Source: Bacteroidales bacterium
Lineage (GTDB): Bacteria; Bacteroidota; Bacteroidia; Bacteroidales; P3
Direction of reading: 5' to 3'
NCBI GenBank assembly: GCA_024400665.1
Contig: JAKSML010000008.1
Coordinates: forward strand, 1-50,705
DNA length: 50,705 bases
A program made the translations under genes and the position numbers. Below are positions 18,101 to 26,564 of the stretch, piece by piece. Under the pieces are notes generated by a model. The model did no database searches and was not told the origin of the DNA. It saw only the letters and a program-made list of their open reading frames with translations. Position 1 is the first letter of the stretch; each line of letters begins with the position of its first letter.

Positions 18101-21100
18101 GTCCTTGCCCACACCCCATTCGGTGAATTTCAACGGCACCTCATATTCATAATAATTATTGGTGTAGTCGCTGCCGAGGCGGACAAAGAGCACAAGGTCG
18201 TCATCGTCCATGTCGTCCAGCTCGGACTTTTTCTCAGCATGGACAAACATCTTCAGCTTGCCGTAGTTGCGGAGGTCGTACTGGCTGTTGCGATAGACGG
18301 CGCGGGCGTCGCCCGAGGCGAGGTCGGTAATGTCGAGCGACAGGGCCTGCTCATTGAGCAAGGTATAGGCAGAAGAGGTGCTGTACCACTGCTCTCGGTC
18401 AATCTCGGGAGGCAGCACGTATGGCACAGGATAGCGGCTGCCGTTCTCCTCGATGCTGACGGTGCTGATGCTGAAAGAGGTGTTGGCGCCGGTGCCCGTG
18501 GTGTAGTCGCCTGGCTGGAGCAACTCTTCGGTGTATTTGCGCCAGGTGGAATAGACAAGGTCGAGGGTGGCGAAACGGAGGATGATGGGCTCCTCGAAAT
18601 CGTTGAGGAACATACGCATGAAGCGTATGGACTGAAAGCCGTTGAGCTTGCCAATCTGCTGGTCGTACTCGCGGATGGGGATGCGGAACTGGTACCACTT
18701 GCACGATGTGGTGCTGCCGTCGGCCAGCAGCACATTCTCTGCCTCCTGGATATCGACGATGTGGTTCTCGCCAATCACCATCTTGGCGGGGTCTATTTCG
18801 AGCACATACTGATAGTAGTTCTCTGCCTCGCTGAGGGTGTTGTCTTTGTTGATGTCCTCCACATTCGGATAGGTGGAGGCTGCTGTGGAGTAGCCTTCTC
18901 TATTATCGGCATCGACGGCCGAGTTGCCCTCGGGGTTGTTGTAGTATTTGTAGCGGTCGTTAATCTTCACATCCTGGTCGTCGTAGTCCGAGCCGCGGTA
19001 GTAGTGGAAATCGTCGGCCGAGGGGTCTTGCAGTGCCAGCTGGTAGGCCACGGAGTTTTCGCCAAAGCGTTCGCGAATTTGGTTGATGTAGTCGCTGAAG
19101 AAGCTCTGCTCGTCGGTCATGCCGTGCGTGGAGCTGAGGCCGTCATAGCCCACATCCTGGTAGCGACGTGCCGAATCGTTGTTGTCGAAAGCGTTGACGA
19201 TGGGCTGCGTGTTCGGCACACGGCCCCAGATGGTGGTATCGACGCCCGTCACCTCGCTGCTGGTGGGGAGGCCGTTCTCGAAGCTCTTGCGACCGTCGCG
19301 GAGGATATCCTCGCTGATGTCGCCGAGGTTGATGTAGAGCTTGCCGCCCGTGTGGTTCGGATTCTCGATGAAGGGGTCCATGAGCCAGAATTCGAGGGTC
19401 TCGATATTCTGCGTCTCGAAATCGGTGTAGTCCAGTTTGCGCATGATGCCAGCCCAACGGCTGCGGGGGTCAGCCAGACGACCCTCCTCGGTGAGGCCGG
19501 CGCTGAAGGGCGAGGGCGCCACGTCATAGTTATAGGGACCGCGCTCGTCGGGATAGTAGGCCAGGTTGAGCTCGTAGATCATCGTCGGCTCGCCCTGCAC
19601 AAGGCTCTTGTTGGGGAAGACCTCGTTCTCGTAGATGCGGCGGGCGTAGGGACGAGAACGGTCCTCGTCGGTGATGTTGTCGGGACTCTGCGAGGAGTAG
19701 AACATATTATCGATACGGTACCATGCCAGCTTGGCGCGGTTGAAGCCATAGGCGAGGCCTGTGCCGGGCTGCGTCTCAGGAAACTTAGGCAGCGAGAGGC
19801 TGAAGTCCTGCGGCGTACTGGCCAGATGCCAGTAGGTGATGCCTTTCAGGTCGATGCTGCTCTCTGCGCCTTCAAAGTCGTCAACGTAGGTGACGCTGCC
19901 CTCTTTGGTGCCTGTGTAGGCAAGACCGGGGACGAACTGCGCAAACTCGGCCGAGACGCTGAGGTTGGAGGGTGCTTTCGTGTCGATGCCGGGGAGCTTG
20001 TCGATAAGCTTGGTGATGAAGGGCGCTTCGTGATGGTAGTTCAGGTCGAGGCCCCAGATGCTGTTGCTCGTCGGCTCTTCGCCGAAGTTGTTCTTCTGCG
20101 TGAGGGGCTTCTCATAGAGGTTCATGAAGGTGCCACCCACGTTGAAGTCGGGCTGTATCTCATAGTTGATATGGGTGCCGAGCATACGCTTGGTCATCAT
20201 GCTGAAGGAGTTGTTCTCGCTGCTCACGCTGATGGGCGTGCCGCTCGAAAGGAGGCTCTCGTTGATGATGCGCACCGTTCCCATGGTGTAATCGACGGTG
20301 TAATCGACATTCTCTATCAGCGGCATGCCGCCTGCCGTCACAGTGACGGAGCCCTGCGAGACGCTGTAGCCCAGCGAGATCTCGCCGCTCACGGTGCTGG
20401 AGTAGTAGCCTTCGATGTAGAACTTGTTCTTGTCGGCATACTGCTGCGCCAAGGTGCGCGTCATGGTGTAGAGCGAGTCAAAGCAGTACTCTTTGGCATA
20501 TTCGTCGTCGTTCAGTATCTCGCGCAGGTCTTTGCCGAAAGGCTCGACGTAGGGGAAGAAGATGCGGCCTGTCGAGGCCTGGATGATGCCGCCTTTGAAG
20601 GCTGCGCTGTCGAACCAGTCAAACACACCATCGGCGTAATAGTAGTTCTGCGAGGCATCCATGCGGTCGAGACCGAAGAGCTCGATGAGTGGGATGCCCT
20701 CCTTGGGGCCGTCGGTGAAATAGCCTATGCCCACACCGCCTTCGCGACTCTCATAGAGGACGTTGAGGCGGAAGTTCTCGCGGCCTATCTGCGTGCTGCG
20801 GAGGAAATAGACGTTCTTCATCATCAGCTTCCACAGCGGGCTGCGGGTGTCCGTGCCCGTTCCTTTGATGAGCTTGACGACCAAGGTGTTGGGGTCGTTC
20901 ACGCCGTCTGTGGTAAGCTCGCCGACCTGATAGACCGTCGTGTCGCCGATGACTTGATACTGATATGCCACAGCCAGAACCTGATCGGCGCTGAGGGGCT
21001 GGCTGAGGGTGATGAAGCCGAGCTGCTCGTTGAAGGTGTATTCGCTGCTGGGCAGCAGACGCGCGCTCTCGACTTTCTCATAGTCTGTGCCGCCCACGAA

Positions 21101-22246
21101 GCCGAGGCCCTGCATGTAGGAGGTGACGTTGTCGATGCTGCGGACAGCCGAGGTGTTGAGCAGCGAGAGGAGGTTGTTGCTGCTGTTGGTGGGCTTGGTG
21201 GAGATGCCGCCCGATATCAGGTTGTTGCTGGGGTTGCTCTCTCCGAGGTCGGTAAGGGCCAAGATGTTACGGTTGTTGGTCACAGCGGCGCCCACATTGG
21301 TGCGCCACACCTCCAATCGGATGATGCGTATGTTGGTGTTGGGCGTGGGCAGGGTTGCCATGGCCTTGTTGTAGTTGTCGTAGAAATACTGCGAGAGGAA
21401 GTAGTGGCGGTTCTCCTCATATTCGTCGGCGCGGATCTGGAACTCCTGCGTAGAGGCGCCGCCCTGTATCTGCATGTTCTCGGTGCTGGTCTTCTTTTCC
21501 GAGACGACGGCATCGACCGTCAGTTTGCCGAACTTCAGCTTGGTGTGGAAGCCGAAGAGCTCTTGGCTGCCATGGATGAGCGTGGTGGTGAGCGGGAAGG
21601 AGATGTCGCCGGCTTCGAAGAGCTGTAGGATGTCGTCTTCCTTGCCTTCATATTTCAGCTTGAGCTTGTTCTCAAAGTCAAAGGTGGCCATGGTGTTCCA
21701 GTTGATGTCGAAGTCGAAGAGGTCGCCAATCTTGGCGTTGAGGCTCACCTGTATGTTCTCGTCAAAGTCAAAGTTGGTGACGCTTCGCTTATTGACATCG
21801 AGGTTCTTATCGTCGCGGTAGTTGTTGACAATCTGGAAGGTAAGGTCGGCACTACCCGTGGGATTGATGCTGATGTCGGGTATGGTGAGGAGGCCGTCAA
21901 CCTTCTTGCTGATCTCGCTGAATCCGGGAATCTTGCTGAGGAGGCCGTCGTCCGAGGCGGTGTCGTTCTGCGCCGAGCGTTCGTCCCAGTACTGCTTCAT
22001 CAGCTGGGTCATCTGATAGTCCTGGTACTCCTCGAAGGTCATATACTGGCGGTCAATAACCATGTCGCCCATCTTGGTGAGCTTGATGTAGGAGCCGCTC
22101 TCGGCATCGTAGATCACCGAGTCTGTGGGCATATTAGGCGTCTGCGCCCACAGCGGCGTGGCGAAGGCCGAGAAGATGAGCAGCATCAGCCACGCTATGA
22201 GGCGCGGCCGGCGGGAAGTTCTATAGTAGTTTGTGCGTTCCATCAC
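15116..22246 (-). CDS. sprA: T9SS outer-membrane translocon SprA (Sov)
   Basis: At 2376 aa this is the normal size for SprA, the very large outer-membrane beta-barrel through which type IX secretion cargo leaves the periplasm. The signal peptide runs to about residue 35 (FATPLWAQ). Conserved family segments include VDDFEGAESSIDLKGITYW in the middle. The C-terminal quarter is rich in amphipathic strands and ends GGITIRFNF. Adjacency to ruvA recurs in Bacteroidetes. A probable client with a type A sorting tail is at 24984-25868. The other T9SS subunits (PorK-N, SprE, SprT) are not in this window. Confidence 0.96.
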   Translation of the reverse strand: MMERTNYYRTSRRPRLIAWLMLLIFSAFATPLWAQTPNMPTDSVIYDAESGSYIKLTKMGDMVIDRQYMTFEEYQDYQMTQLMKQYWDERSAQNDTASDDGLLSKIPGFSEISKKVDGLLTIPDISINPTGSADLTFQIVNNYRDDKNLDVNKRSVTNFDFDENIQVSLNAKIGDLFDFDINWNTMATFDFENKLKLKYEGKEDDILQLFEAGDISFPLTTTLIHGSQELFGFHTKLKFGKLTVDAVVSEKKTSTENMQIQGGASTQEFQIRADEYEENRHYFLSQYFYDNYNKAMATLPTPNTNIRIIRLEVWRTNVGAAVTNNRNILALTDLGESNPSNNLISGGISTKPTNSSNNLLSLLNTSAVRSIDNVTSYMQGLGFVGGTDYEKVESARLLPSSEYTFNEQLGFITLSQPLSADQVLAVAYQYQVIGDTTVYQVGELTTDGVNDPNTLVVKLIKGTGTDTRSPLWKLMMKNVYFLRSTQIGRENFRLNVLYESREGGVGIGYFTDGPKEGIPLIELFGLDRMDASQNYYYADGVFDWFDSAAFKGGIIQASTGRIFFPYVEPFGKDLREILNDDEYAKEYCFDSLYTMTRTLAQQYADKNKFYIEGYYSSTVSGEISLGYSVSQGSVTVTAGGMPLIENVDYTVDYTMGTVRIINESLLSSGTPISVSSENNSFSMMTKRMLGTHINYEIQPDFNVGGTFMNLYEKPLTQKNNFGEEPTSNSIWGLDLNYHHEAPFITKLIDKLPGIDTKAPSNLSVSAEFAQFVPGLAYTGTKEGSVTYVDDFEGAESSIDLKGITYWHLASTPQDFSLSLPKFPETQPGTGLAYGFNRAKLAWYRIDNMFYSSQSPDNITDEDRSRPYARRIYENEVFPNKSLVQGEPTMIYELNLAYYPDERGPYNYDVAPSPFSAGLTEEGRLADPRSRWAGIMRKLDYTDFETQNIETLEFWLMDPFIENPNHTGGKLYINLGDISEDILRDGRKSFENGLPTSSEVTGVDTTIWGRVPNTQPIVNAFDNNDSARRYQDVGYDGLSSTHGMTDEQSFFSDYINQIRERFGENSVAYQLALQDPSADDFHYYRGSDYDDQDVKINDRYKYYNNPEGNSAVDADNREGYSTAASTYPNVEDINKDNTLSEAENYYQYVLEIDPAKMVIGENHIVDIQEAENVLLADGSTTSCKWYQFRIPIREYDQQIGKLNGFQSIRFMRMFLNDFEEPIILRFATLDLVYSTWRKYTEELLQPGDYTTGTGANTSFSISTVSIEENGSRYPVPYVLPPEIDREQWYSTSSAYTLLNEQALSLDITDLASGDARAVYRNSQYDLRNYGKLKMFVHAEKKSELDDMDDDDLVLFVRLGSDYTNNYYEYEVPLKFTEWGVGKDDPYVIWPQDNNVVVDLTKLVDIKTNRNRLIRGGDLSYNSQLLYSEFVDGHKYTVLGSPNLGKVKVIMVGVRNPKKERMDDGNNMLPKSCIVWLNELRLTDFNNRGGWAATALARSNLADLGNLSLYGSYRTAGFGNLEEKPTSLELVNTLQAQTTMDLELGKFLPEEWGIHIPFYLDWNKQVGSPEYNPMDPDVRLKDDLLTYQTQAERDSVRAMAQERKTTTNLTLTNVRKDRTGKNALKQHFYDIENLSLSYAYSRERSSDDEISYYNKDQHHGTLTYSFTPQEQGQVTPFSKSKSKFINSKNAKFIKDFNFCYKPKNFSFNTEIYRDYEETMLRNKGTALVIMKPTYFKQFTWKRDYGLQWDFARSIHLQYNASANTRIDEPVGRVDTRECRDSIWKSIAHGGTMQNFQQTVNLTWDVPITKLPYMDFLRMPITYRTVYNYMGTTQALAAQGSTLNSSGQLQASVTGQMQTLYNKFPFIKNAYKLPSNQPPKDPKRMTKKERDQATQDSIARAKNPDSVRRAEAMEMLHAVANWGIRFVTCLKSFGVQYSNSTGSILPGYMGTVTLLGMDARRDWMPGPAFVMGYNDGLVERLRDNNLLSTDTLMNRAHENTLNRMLSLQASVEPIRDFKIELSANQTYQNREEYYYKYLSEWDRVEGPLSYVMSGTYSTTCWSLATSFKSLDDLYNDFLKNRHTVANRLASMNPDSRCDELIRDTMNGEFYPFGYGANQQTVLLTSFLATYMGKDVGNYAFTPFLGLPMPNWSISYNGLNKIKALKKWFNNISISHKYSSTYSIGNYYTDAAISGRDGYDYGMETVLNGSNDFIAPISMEAVQINEQFNPLIRLSVSMTNSVQINFSMQKNRTLAMSFSNNQLTETTRDGITFGGGYRFKDVAFDIQVGDEIKHLKSDVVLQLNLTYNDNKTNIRKINQQNVSQVSSGSEVWMVELSGEYALSSTLTLRAFFQTNINNPYIMNSYPNSTTKGGITIRFNF

Positions 22247-22254
22247 ATTTCACT

Positions 22255-22338
22255 TTAATTGAGAATTAGGGCAGAAGCCGTCATCAGTATTGTCATTTCA
22301 CAATTCACCATTCACATTTCACAATTCACCATTCACAG
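22255..22338. repeat. Heptamer array (TTCACAA type) with GC core
   Basis: Six 7-bp units of the form TTCACNN run from 22296 to 22337 (TTCACAA, TTCACCA, TTCACAT, TTCACAA, TTCACCA, TTCACAG). The GC core GGGCAGAAGCCG lies at 22269-22280. A short left arm, TTTAATTGAGAATTA, precedes the core. The element fills the ruvA-sprA gap and overlaps the last bases of ruvA. Confidence 0.8.
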
Positions 22339-22899
22339 TTTTTTCAGAGCCTCTTTGATGAGCTGTTCCACAGAGAGGGTGGCGTCGAGGGCTGCGAGGA
22401 CTTTTTCCACGGCAGGTTTCTGGAAGCCCAGCATCAGCAGGGCGCTCTGTGCCTCCTGCTTGTTCTGGCTCGCAGCCGGGGCGGCAGCCACAAGGCCTGC
22501 GCCGTCAATCTTGTCTTGCAGCTCCAGCACGATGCGCTGCGCCGTCTTGGCGCCCACGCCTTTGGCACGCTGCACCATCTTGGCATCCTTGGCCGCTATG
22601 GCGCCCTTCAGCTCCTCGACGGTGAGCGAGGAGAGCATCATGCGGGCTGTGGCGGCACCCACGCCGCTCACGCCGATGAGCAGACGGAACATTTCGCGTT
22701 CCTCCATGGTGGCAAAGCCGTAGAGCAGGTAGGCGTCTTCACGCACCACCTCGTGTACCCACAGCCGCACCTCCTGCTTGGTCTGGATGGCGCTGTAGGT
22801 GTTGAGCGTTATCTCGAGCAGATAGCCCACGCCCCCGCAATCGACCACAGCGGTGGCCGGCGTGAGCGATATGAGTTTTCCTGATATATATTCGTACAT
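22333..22899 (-). CDS. ruvA: Holliday junction branch migration protein RuvA
   Basis: This 188-aa protein is the tetrameric junction-binding subunit that loads the RuvB motor. The N-terminal OB-fold (MYEYISGKL, then VDCGGVGYLLEIT), the helix-hairpin-helix motifs (LIGVSGVGAATARMMLSS and AKGVGAKTAQRIVLEL) and the small C-terminal UBA-like domain III (ALLMLGFQ, then LIKEALKKL) are all visible. Length is normal. It lies 86 bp upstream of sprA with a heptamer array between. Confidence 0.97.
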   Translation of the reverse strand: MYEYISGKLISLTPATAVVDCGGVGYLLEITLNTYSAIQTKQEVRLWVHEVVREDAYLLYGFATMEEREMFRLLIGVSGVGAATARMMLSSLTVEELKGAIAAKDAKMVQRAKGVGAKTAQRIVLELQDKIDGAGLVAAAPAASQNKQEAQSALLMLGFQKPAVEKVLAALDATLSVEQLIKEALKKL

Positions 22900-22902
22900 T
22901 GG

Positions 22903-22990
22903 GAGATTAGAAGATTTGAAGGTTTGGTGATTTAAAGGTTGGAAGATTGGATGGCTCCCGCCCTAATTCTCAATTTTCAATTCTCAATTT
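22903..22990. repeat. Heptamer/octamer array with GC core
   Basis: The left arm has seven or so 7-8-bp units (GAAGATTT, GAAGGTTT, GGTGATTT, AAAGGTT, GGAAGATT). Then comes the core GGCTCCCGCCC at about 22955-22965, the complement of GGGCGGGAGCC. The right arm is ATTCTCA, ATTTTCA, ATTCTCA. It separates ruvA from the lipoprotein upstream and supplies the last bases of that lipoprotein gene. Confidence 0.8.
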
Positions 22991-24352
22991 AATATGATAT
23001 CGTTTCTCCAGCGTGTCGGTCTGCGGAAACTGGTATCCGATGCCTAAGGCTGGCGAGTCTTCTTTCAGGTGATAGTCGCCCTCGTAGGGGTCTTCGAAGA
23101 GCGGGTCCTCGTCCCACTCGCCACCACGTATGAGGCTGTGCCGGATGTCCAGGCTCACTGATGCCAAGGGGTCGAGGTCCACATACATCTCACCCTCGCT
23201 GTTGCTGCCGTAGATGATGCAGTCGGTCAGCACAGACTGCATGGGCCACACATAGTGCGCTCCCTCGTAGTCGCGGGTGTTGGTGACGTAGAAGCTCGGG
23301 GTCTTGCGTGCGCTGTAGCGCCAGTAGTCGGCAAAGGTGCAGCCCGCGAAATCGTAGCGTCCGCCGTACTGCTGCACGGCGGTAGCCTCGCCGCAGTTGG
23401 ACACCAAGAGGTTCCTTCCCACCACGTAGGCCGTCTGGCAGAACAAGCCCACTCTCGACTCATTGCGCACCACCGTGTTCGAGATAGAGAGCGTGGGACG
23501 CGTGTTGGCGCAGCTGTCGATGAGGATGCCAATACTGCCGTTCTCGATGACGGCGTGGTCGATATGGCTGTCCACGCTGCCCTTCATCAGCCAGATGTAG
23601 CCCCACTGCCCGGGCAGGTAGTCGTACCAGCCGTCGTGGCGCACCGAGGTGAAGAGCACGGGACGCTCCTCCGTGCCGCGCACGTCGAGCGAGCCGCTGT
23701 CATACACCCACAGCACGGCGTCGCTGTAGAAATAGAGCTCGTCGCCCTCGCGCAGACGGAGGGTCTGGCGCGAATCGACCACGGCATAGCCGAGGATGAC
23801 ATGCGGGAGGTCGTGGCGCCAGTTCTCGCAGTCGATGACGCTGTAGGGCAGGATGCCGCCCCCCGCGTCGTGGAGCGTGTCGGTAGGATGGTGATAGACG
23901 GCGTTGCGGCCATAGGCGGTGAGGGGCAGGCGGCGCTGATGGTCGCCGAGGCAGAAGAGCAGTGCGTCCTCGATGAGGAAAGGCTCCGTGGCCTCGTTGG
24001 GACGTATGTTGGCGCGGACGAAGATGAAGATGCTGTCGCCTGCGGCAATCTCGATGTTGCGGGCCACCATGCTGGTGTCGCCATCCACGTTGAGGCGGAA
24101 GCGCGAGGCGTAGCCCCCTTCGAGGGTCACGGCGTCGAAACGCACGGTCTCGCTGCCACGGTTATAGACCCGCAGCTGGCGCGTGGTGGTGCCCATCTGG
24201 GTGAAGACGGTGTCGAAGGCCATCGTGTCGGACGAGAACTGCAGCGCGGCCAGCTCTGCATCGAAGCGTTCCTCCTTCTCGCACGAGGAGAGGGAGCAGG
24301 TCAGCACCGCTGCCGACAAGAGGATTATATATATAAAATATCTTTTCATCAT
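22970..24352 (-). CDS. Lipoprotein with predicted right-handed beta-helix
   Basis: This 460-aa protein has a lipoprotein signal (lipobox LSSC at about residues 21-24), so it should be anchored in the outer or inner membrane. An N-terminal Ig-like segment (FDTVFTQMGTTTRQLRVYNRG) resembles the repeated domain of many Bacteroidetes surface proteins. The C-terminal half looks like a parallel beta-helix with short repeats (IDHAVIENGSIGILID, then ISNTVVRNESRVGLF). Such folds often bind or cleave polysaccharide, but I see no catalytic motif. Function is unknown. A second in-frame ATG immediately follows the first. Confidence 0.75.
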   Translation of the reverse strand: MMKRYFIYIILLSAAVLTCSLSSCEKEERFDAELAALQFSSDTMAFDTVFTQMGTTTRQLRVYNRGSETVRFDAVTLEGGYASRFRLNVDGDTSMVARNIEIAAGDSIFIFVRANIRPNEATEPFLIEDALLFCLGDHQRRLPLTAYGRNAVYHHPTDTLHDAGGGILPYSVIDCENWRHDLPHVILGYAVVDSRQTLRLREGDELYFYSDAVLWVYDSGSLDVRGTEERPVLFTSVRHDGWYDYLPGQWGYIWLMKGSVDSHIDHAVIENGSIGILIDSCANTRPTLSISNTVVRNESRVGLFCQTAYVVGRNLLVSNCGEATAVQQYGGRYDFAGCTFADYWRYSARKTPSFYVTNTRDYEGAHYVWPMQSVLTDCIIYGSNSEGEMYVDLDPLASVSLDIRHSLIRGGEWDEDPLFEDPYEGDYHLKEDSPALGIGYQFPQTDTLEKRYHIKLRIEN

Positions 24353-24484
24353 CTCTCATAACGCGAAAGTGGCGATATTATTTTATTATATCGCATTTTT
24401 ATTTGTTAAAGTTAGTGAATAGGGAGGCGGCGGGCGGGAGACAGCCATTTTTTAACATTTGGCTTTAACATTTGGATTTTTTTT

Positions 24485-24528
24485 GTAGCCTACCAGTAGC
24501 CTATCAGTAGCCTACCAGTAGCCTACCA
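24485..24528. repeat. Array of four 11-bp units (GTAGCCTACCA)
   Basis: The units are GTAGCCTACCA, GTAGCCTATCA, GTAGCCTACCA and GTAGCCTACCA, head to tail. They are preceded by TTAACATTTGGATTTTTTTT and followed by CTCCCTAAG. The array at 37988-38031 has the same context, with a different 11-mer. Confidence 0.9.
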
Positions 24529-24631
24529 CTCCCTAAGCAGGATTTGTTAAAAAGTGATTTTTGGGGGTGGGAATTTTTTAACATTTGGAGGGCTGAGGGG
24601 AGGAAAAAAGTTGTTTTTTTTGTGTGAAATG

Positions 24632-24661
24632 TTGCTATGTGGAAAAAAATGTGTAATTTTG
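24632..24661 (+). promoter_or_regulatory. Promoter of the T9SS cargo gene
   Basis: A -33 TTG (24632-24634) and a -7 TAATTTTG (24654-24661, matching TAnnTTTG) are 19 bases apart. Transcription would begin near 24668, giving a leader of about 315 nt before the ATG at 24984. Confidence 0.6.
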
Positions 24662-24983
24662 CAGCCGAAAACGGGCCGAGAGAGATGGCTTGTTTTTAGA
24701 AAGTGCATTTTCGCTAATTCTATTGATGTGAATCTCGACACCTCACATGATATAGTTGGAATAACGAGAAAAATGCTCTCTTGTGTGTATCGTATTGTTT
24801 TGCGATATACTTCAAGTGGAGTAGTTTCCAATCTTATCAACTATATCAGGGAGTCGAGACCCTACATCAAGATAAGCAAAGGATGAACGGCTCCACTTTC
24901 TTGTTATGGTATTTTCTGCTTGCCGAGGGCTGTGGCGGGCGAAACAAAAGGTTGCGCACGTTACGTAAATAGTGCATAGAACG

Positions 24984-25868
24984 ATGAAAAAACTACTATT
25001 GATTGCCTTATTGGCATTGACGTTTTCAGCTGGCGCCCAGGTGACTTATATCGGGGAGGTGGAAGGCGTATTGGAGTATAATCTTTATTCGACCCGGCCT
25101 GCTGATAGGTACTTGGTTTATTCCGAAGATGGTTGGGATATATACAACCCCGACCTCACGTTGTATAAGTCGTTCCATGGCCTGCCTTATTATAGCTCGG
25201 ATGACTCGGATGTGGAGTGCTATGTGAGAGGATTTTTAGGGAAACATGCCGTGAATAACGATGACAAGTATGAATTTCTTGTCCTTAAAGAAGAGAGAAC
25301 ACGTAGTGGAACCTACATTGATGGTTCTAATTTTTCGATAACGACTACTTTAACACGGCATATCTATATTTACAATGAAGATGGCGATGTACTATATACA
25401 TTCCCCGACGTATTTGTATACCAATATCATGAGGAACGGGTTGATGATATAATTGTAGATATTTATACTATTGGGCAGGATCTATGGAGCGTTGTTGTTC
25501 ATTTATTGAATGGTGAATTGAGAGTTGCTATCACCTATGAAGACTTTGATTTAGATCGCACAAAGTATACAAGGTTCTACAAGTTTAACGGCAGGCCGGA
25601 TATGGAGGATATCGTGGAGGTTCCGGAGGCCGGGGTGCGGAGTATGCCGGCATTCCCGAACCCTACGCGTGGAGAGGTGACGCTGCCTTATACGCTGCCG
25701 CAGGGCGAGCGGGCTACGATGCAGATTTTCGACATGTCGGGCAGACTGATTGAGCAGCGGCCCATCAGCGGAGAGGGCAGGATGGTGAAGGTTGATGTGT
25801 CGGCATACGAGCCTGGGGTGTATCTGTATGAGTATAAGGGGCAGACTAACCGCTTTGTGGTGCGTTGA
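24984..25868 (+). CDS. Secreted protein with type A T9SS sorting domain
   Basis: This 294-aa protein has a signal peptide (MKKLLLIALLALTFSAGAQ). It ends in a canonical type A sorting domain from about residue 220 (AFPNPTRGEVTLPY, then MQIFDMSGRLI, then YEPGVYLYEYKG, RFVVR). It should therefore cross the outer membrane through SprA and be cleaved and attached or released. The region between is acidic, beta-rich and without a family I recognise. The start is the ATG before the signal peptide rather than a GTG four codons upstream. Its body is AT-richer than its own sorting tail, which suggests a shuffled cargo domain joined to a host-type tail. Confidence 0.85.
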   Translation: MKKLLLIALLALTFSAGAQVTYIGEVEGVLEYNLYSTRPADRYLVYSEDGWDIYNPDLTLYKSFHGLPYYSSDDSDVECYVRGFLGKHAVNNDDKYEFLVLKEERTRSGTYIDGSNFSITTTLTRHIYIYNEDGDVLYTFPDVFVYQYHEERVDDIIVDIYTIGQDLWSVVVHLLNGELRVAITYEDFDLDRTKYTRFYKFNGRPDMEDIVEVPEAGVRSMPAFPNPTRGEVTLPYTLPQGERATMQIFDMSGRLIEQRPISGEGRMVKVDVSAYEPGVYLYEYKGQTNRFVVR

Positions 25869-26564
25869 GTGCGCGCTATTGAGCCGCATGGGATGGTGCG
25901 GCGGCAGGCTGGGGCCTGCCGCCGCACTGCTGTTTTTGGCGTGCCGCTGTGGCGGTTACAACAGCAGCAAATCCGATGCACAGACAGTCGCTTTTTCGGA
26001 AATGTTAATTTCTATGCCCTATTTCGGATGGAGGAATTAAGAGAAGTCCTTAATATCTGTTAACGCGGCGGAGCTCCGCCCGAGCTTTTCCGCAGCTCCG
26101 CCTCACCTCCGCCTTTTCTCTACCCTGCGAGCGGAGCTAAGGCGGAGGTAAGGCGAAGCTAAGGCGGAGCTAACTTAGCGTTTGAATGGGCGTTTTTTGG
26201 AGCTTTTTTGGAGCACGGAGTCTTTTTTGACAATTTTTTGGCAGCCTGTTTTGCAAATCTGATTTTAACAAATTTGTTAAGATAGGCTCTATAAATGCTT
26301 TCACATTGTGTCGGATTTGCATCCGACACTATTTACTGTAAGTAACCTCTAATTATTCGTTGTAATTTAATATTTTTGACAAACATGAATTACCATGAAT
26401 TAACCATAAATTAAATCATAAATTATTGTTATCAAATAAATTATTCATGAAAAAATTCGTGGATAATTTATGGAAATTCGTGCTATAGACTTATCGCCAT
26501 GAATCTTTAGAGGCTGACGTTGCCAGACACTAACGCCAAGGCTCGGCCTTCTGGCTGCCGCGGG
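25869..26564. other. Intergenic region with repeats
   Basis: I see no gene in these 696 bases. They hold an inverted 11-mer element (about 26070-26174), a TTAACA/TGTTAA hairpin at about 26264-26281, and AT-rich direct repeats at about 26383-26440 (CATGAATTA and CATAAATTA types, about 10-11 bp apart). A GAGGCTGACGTTGCC segment at about 26512 resembles the GC core of the heptamer family. Confidence 0.6.
26131..26174. repeat. Array of four 11-bp units (GCGGAGCTAAG)
   Basis: The units are GCGGAGCTAAG, GCGGAGGTAAG, GCGAAGCTAAG and GCGGAGCTAAC. The reverse-complement units AGCTCCGCCTC and ACCTCCGCCTT lie at about 26094-26115, so the locus is an inverted pair of 11-mer arms around an 18-20-base centre. 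The unit is the complement of the one at 7846-7889. Confidence 0.9.

Larger units (their letters stand above)
24353..24983. other. Divergent intergenic region and long leader
   Basis: It contains an 11-mer array (24485-24528) flanked by TTAACATTTGG motifs at about 24464, 24475 and 24578. A rightward promoter follows at 24632-24661. From there about 315 bases lead to the next start codon, with only short open frames and a lower GC content than the core. I cannot match the leader to a known riboswitch. Confidence 0.6.

Noticed and set aside
17951-21628. 1225-codon open frame on the plus strand opposite sprA
   Set aside because: It mirrors the GC-biased codon use of sprA, has no start context and shows alanine/valine/glycine-rich nonsense composition. 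sprA itself has a clear family.
24781-24972. 63-codon frame in the leader of the T9SS cargo gene
   Set aside because: No family and no start signal; it may be chance in a region of moderate GC. A leader peptide cannot be excluded.
24668-24983. Known riboswitch in the long leader of the T9SS cargo gene
   Set aside because: I could not match it to any riboswitch consensus I know (TPP, cobalamin, SAM, FMN).
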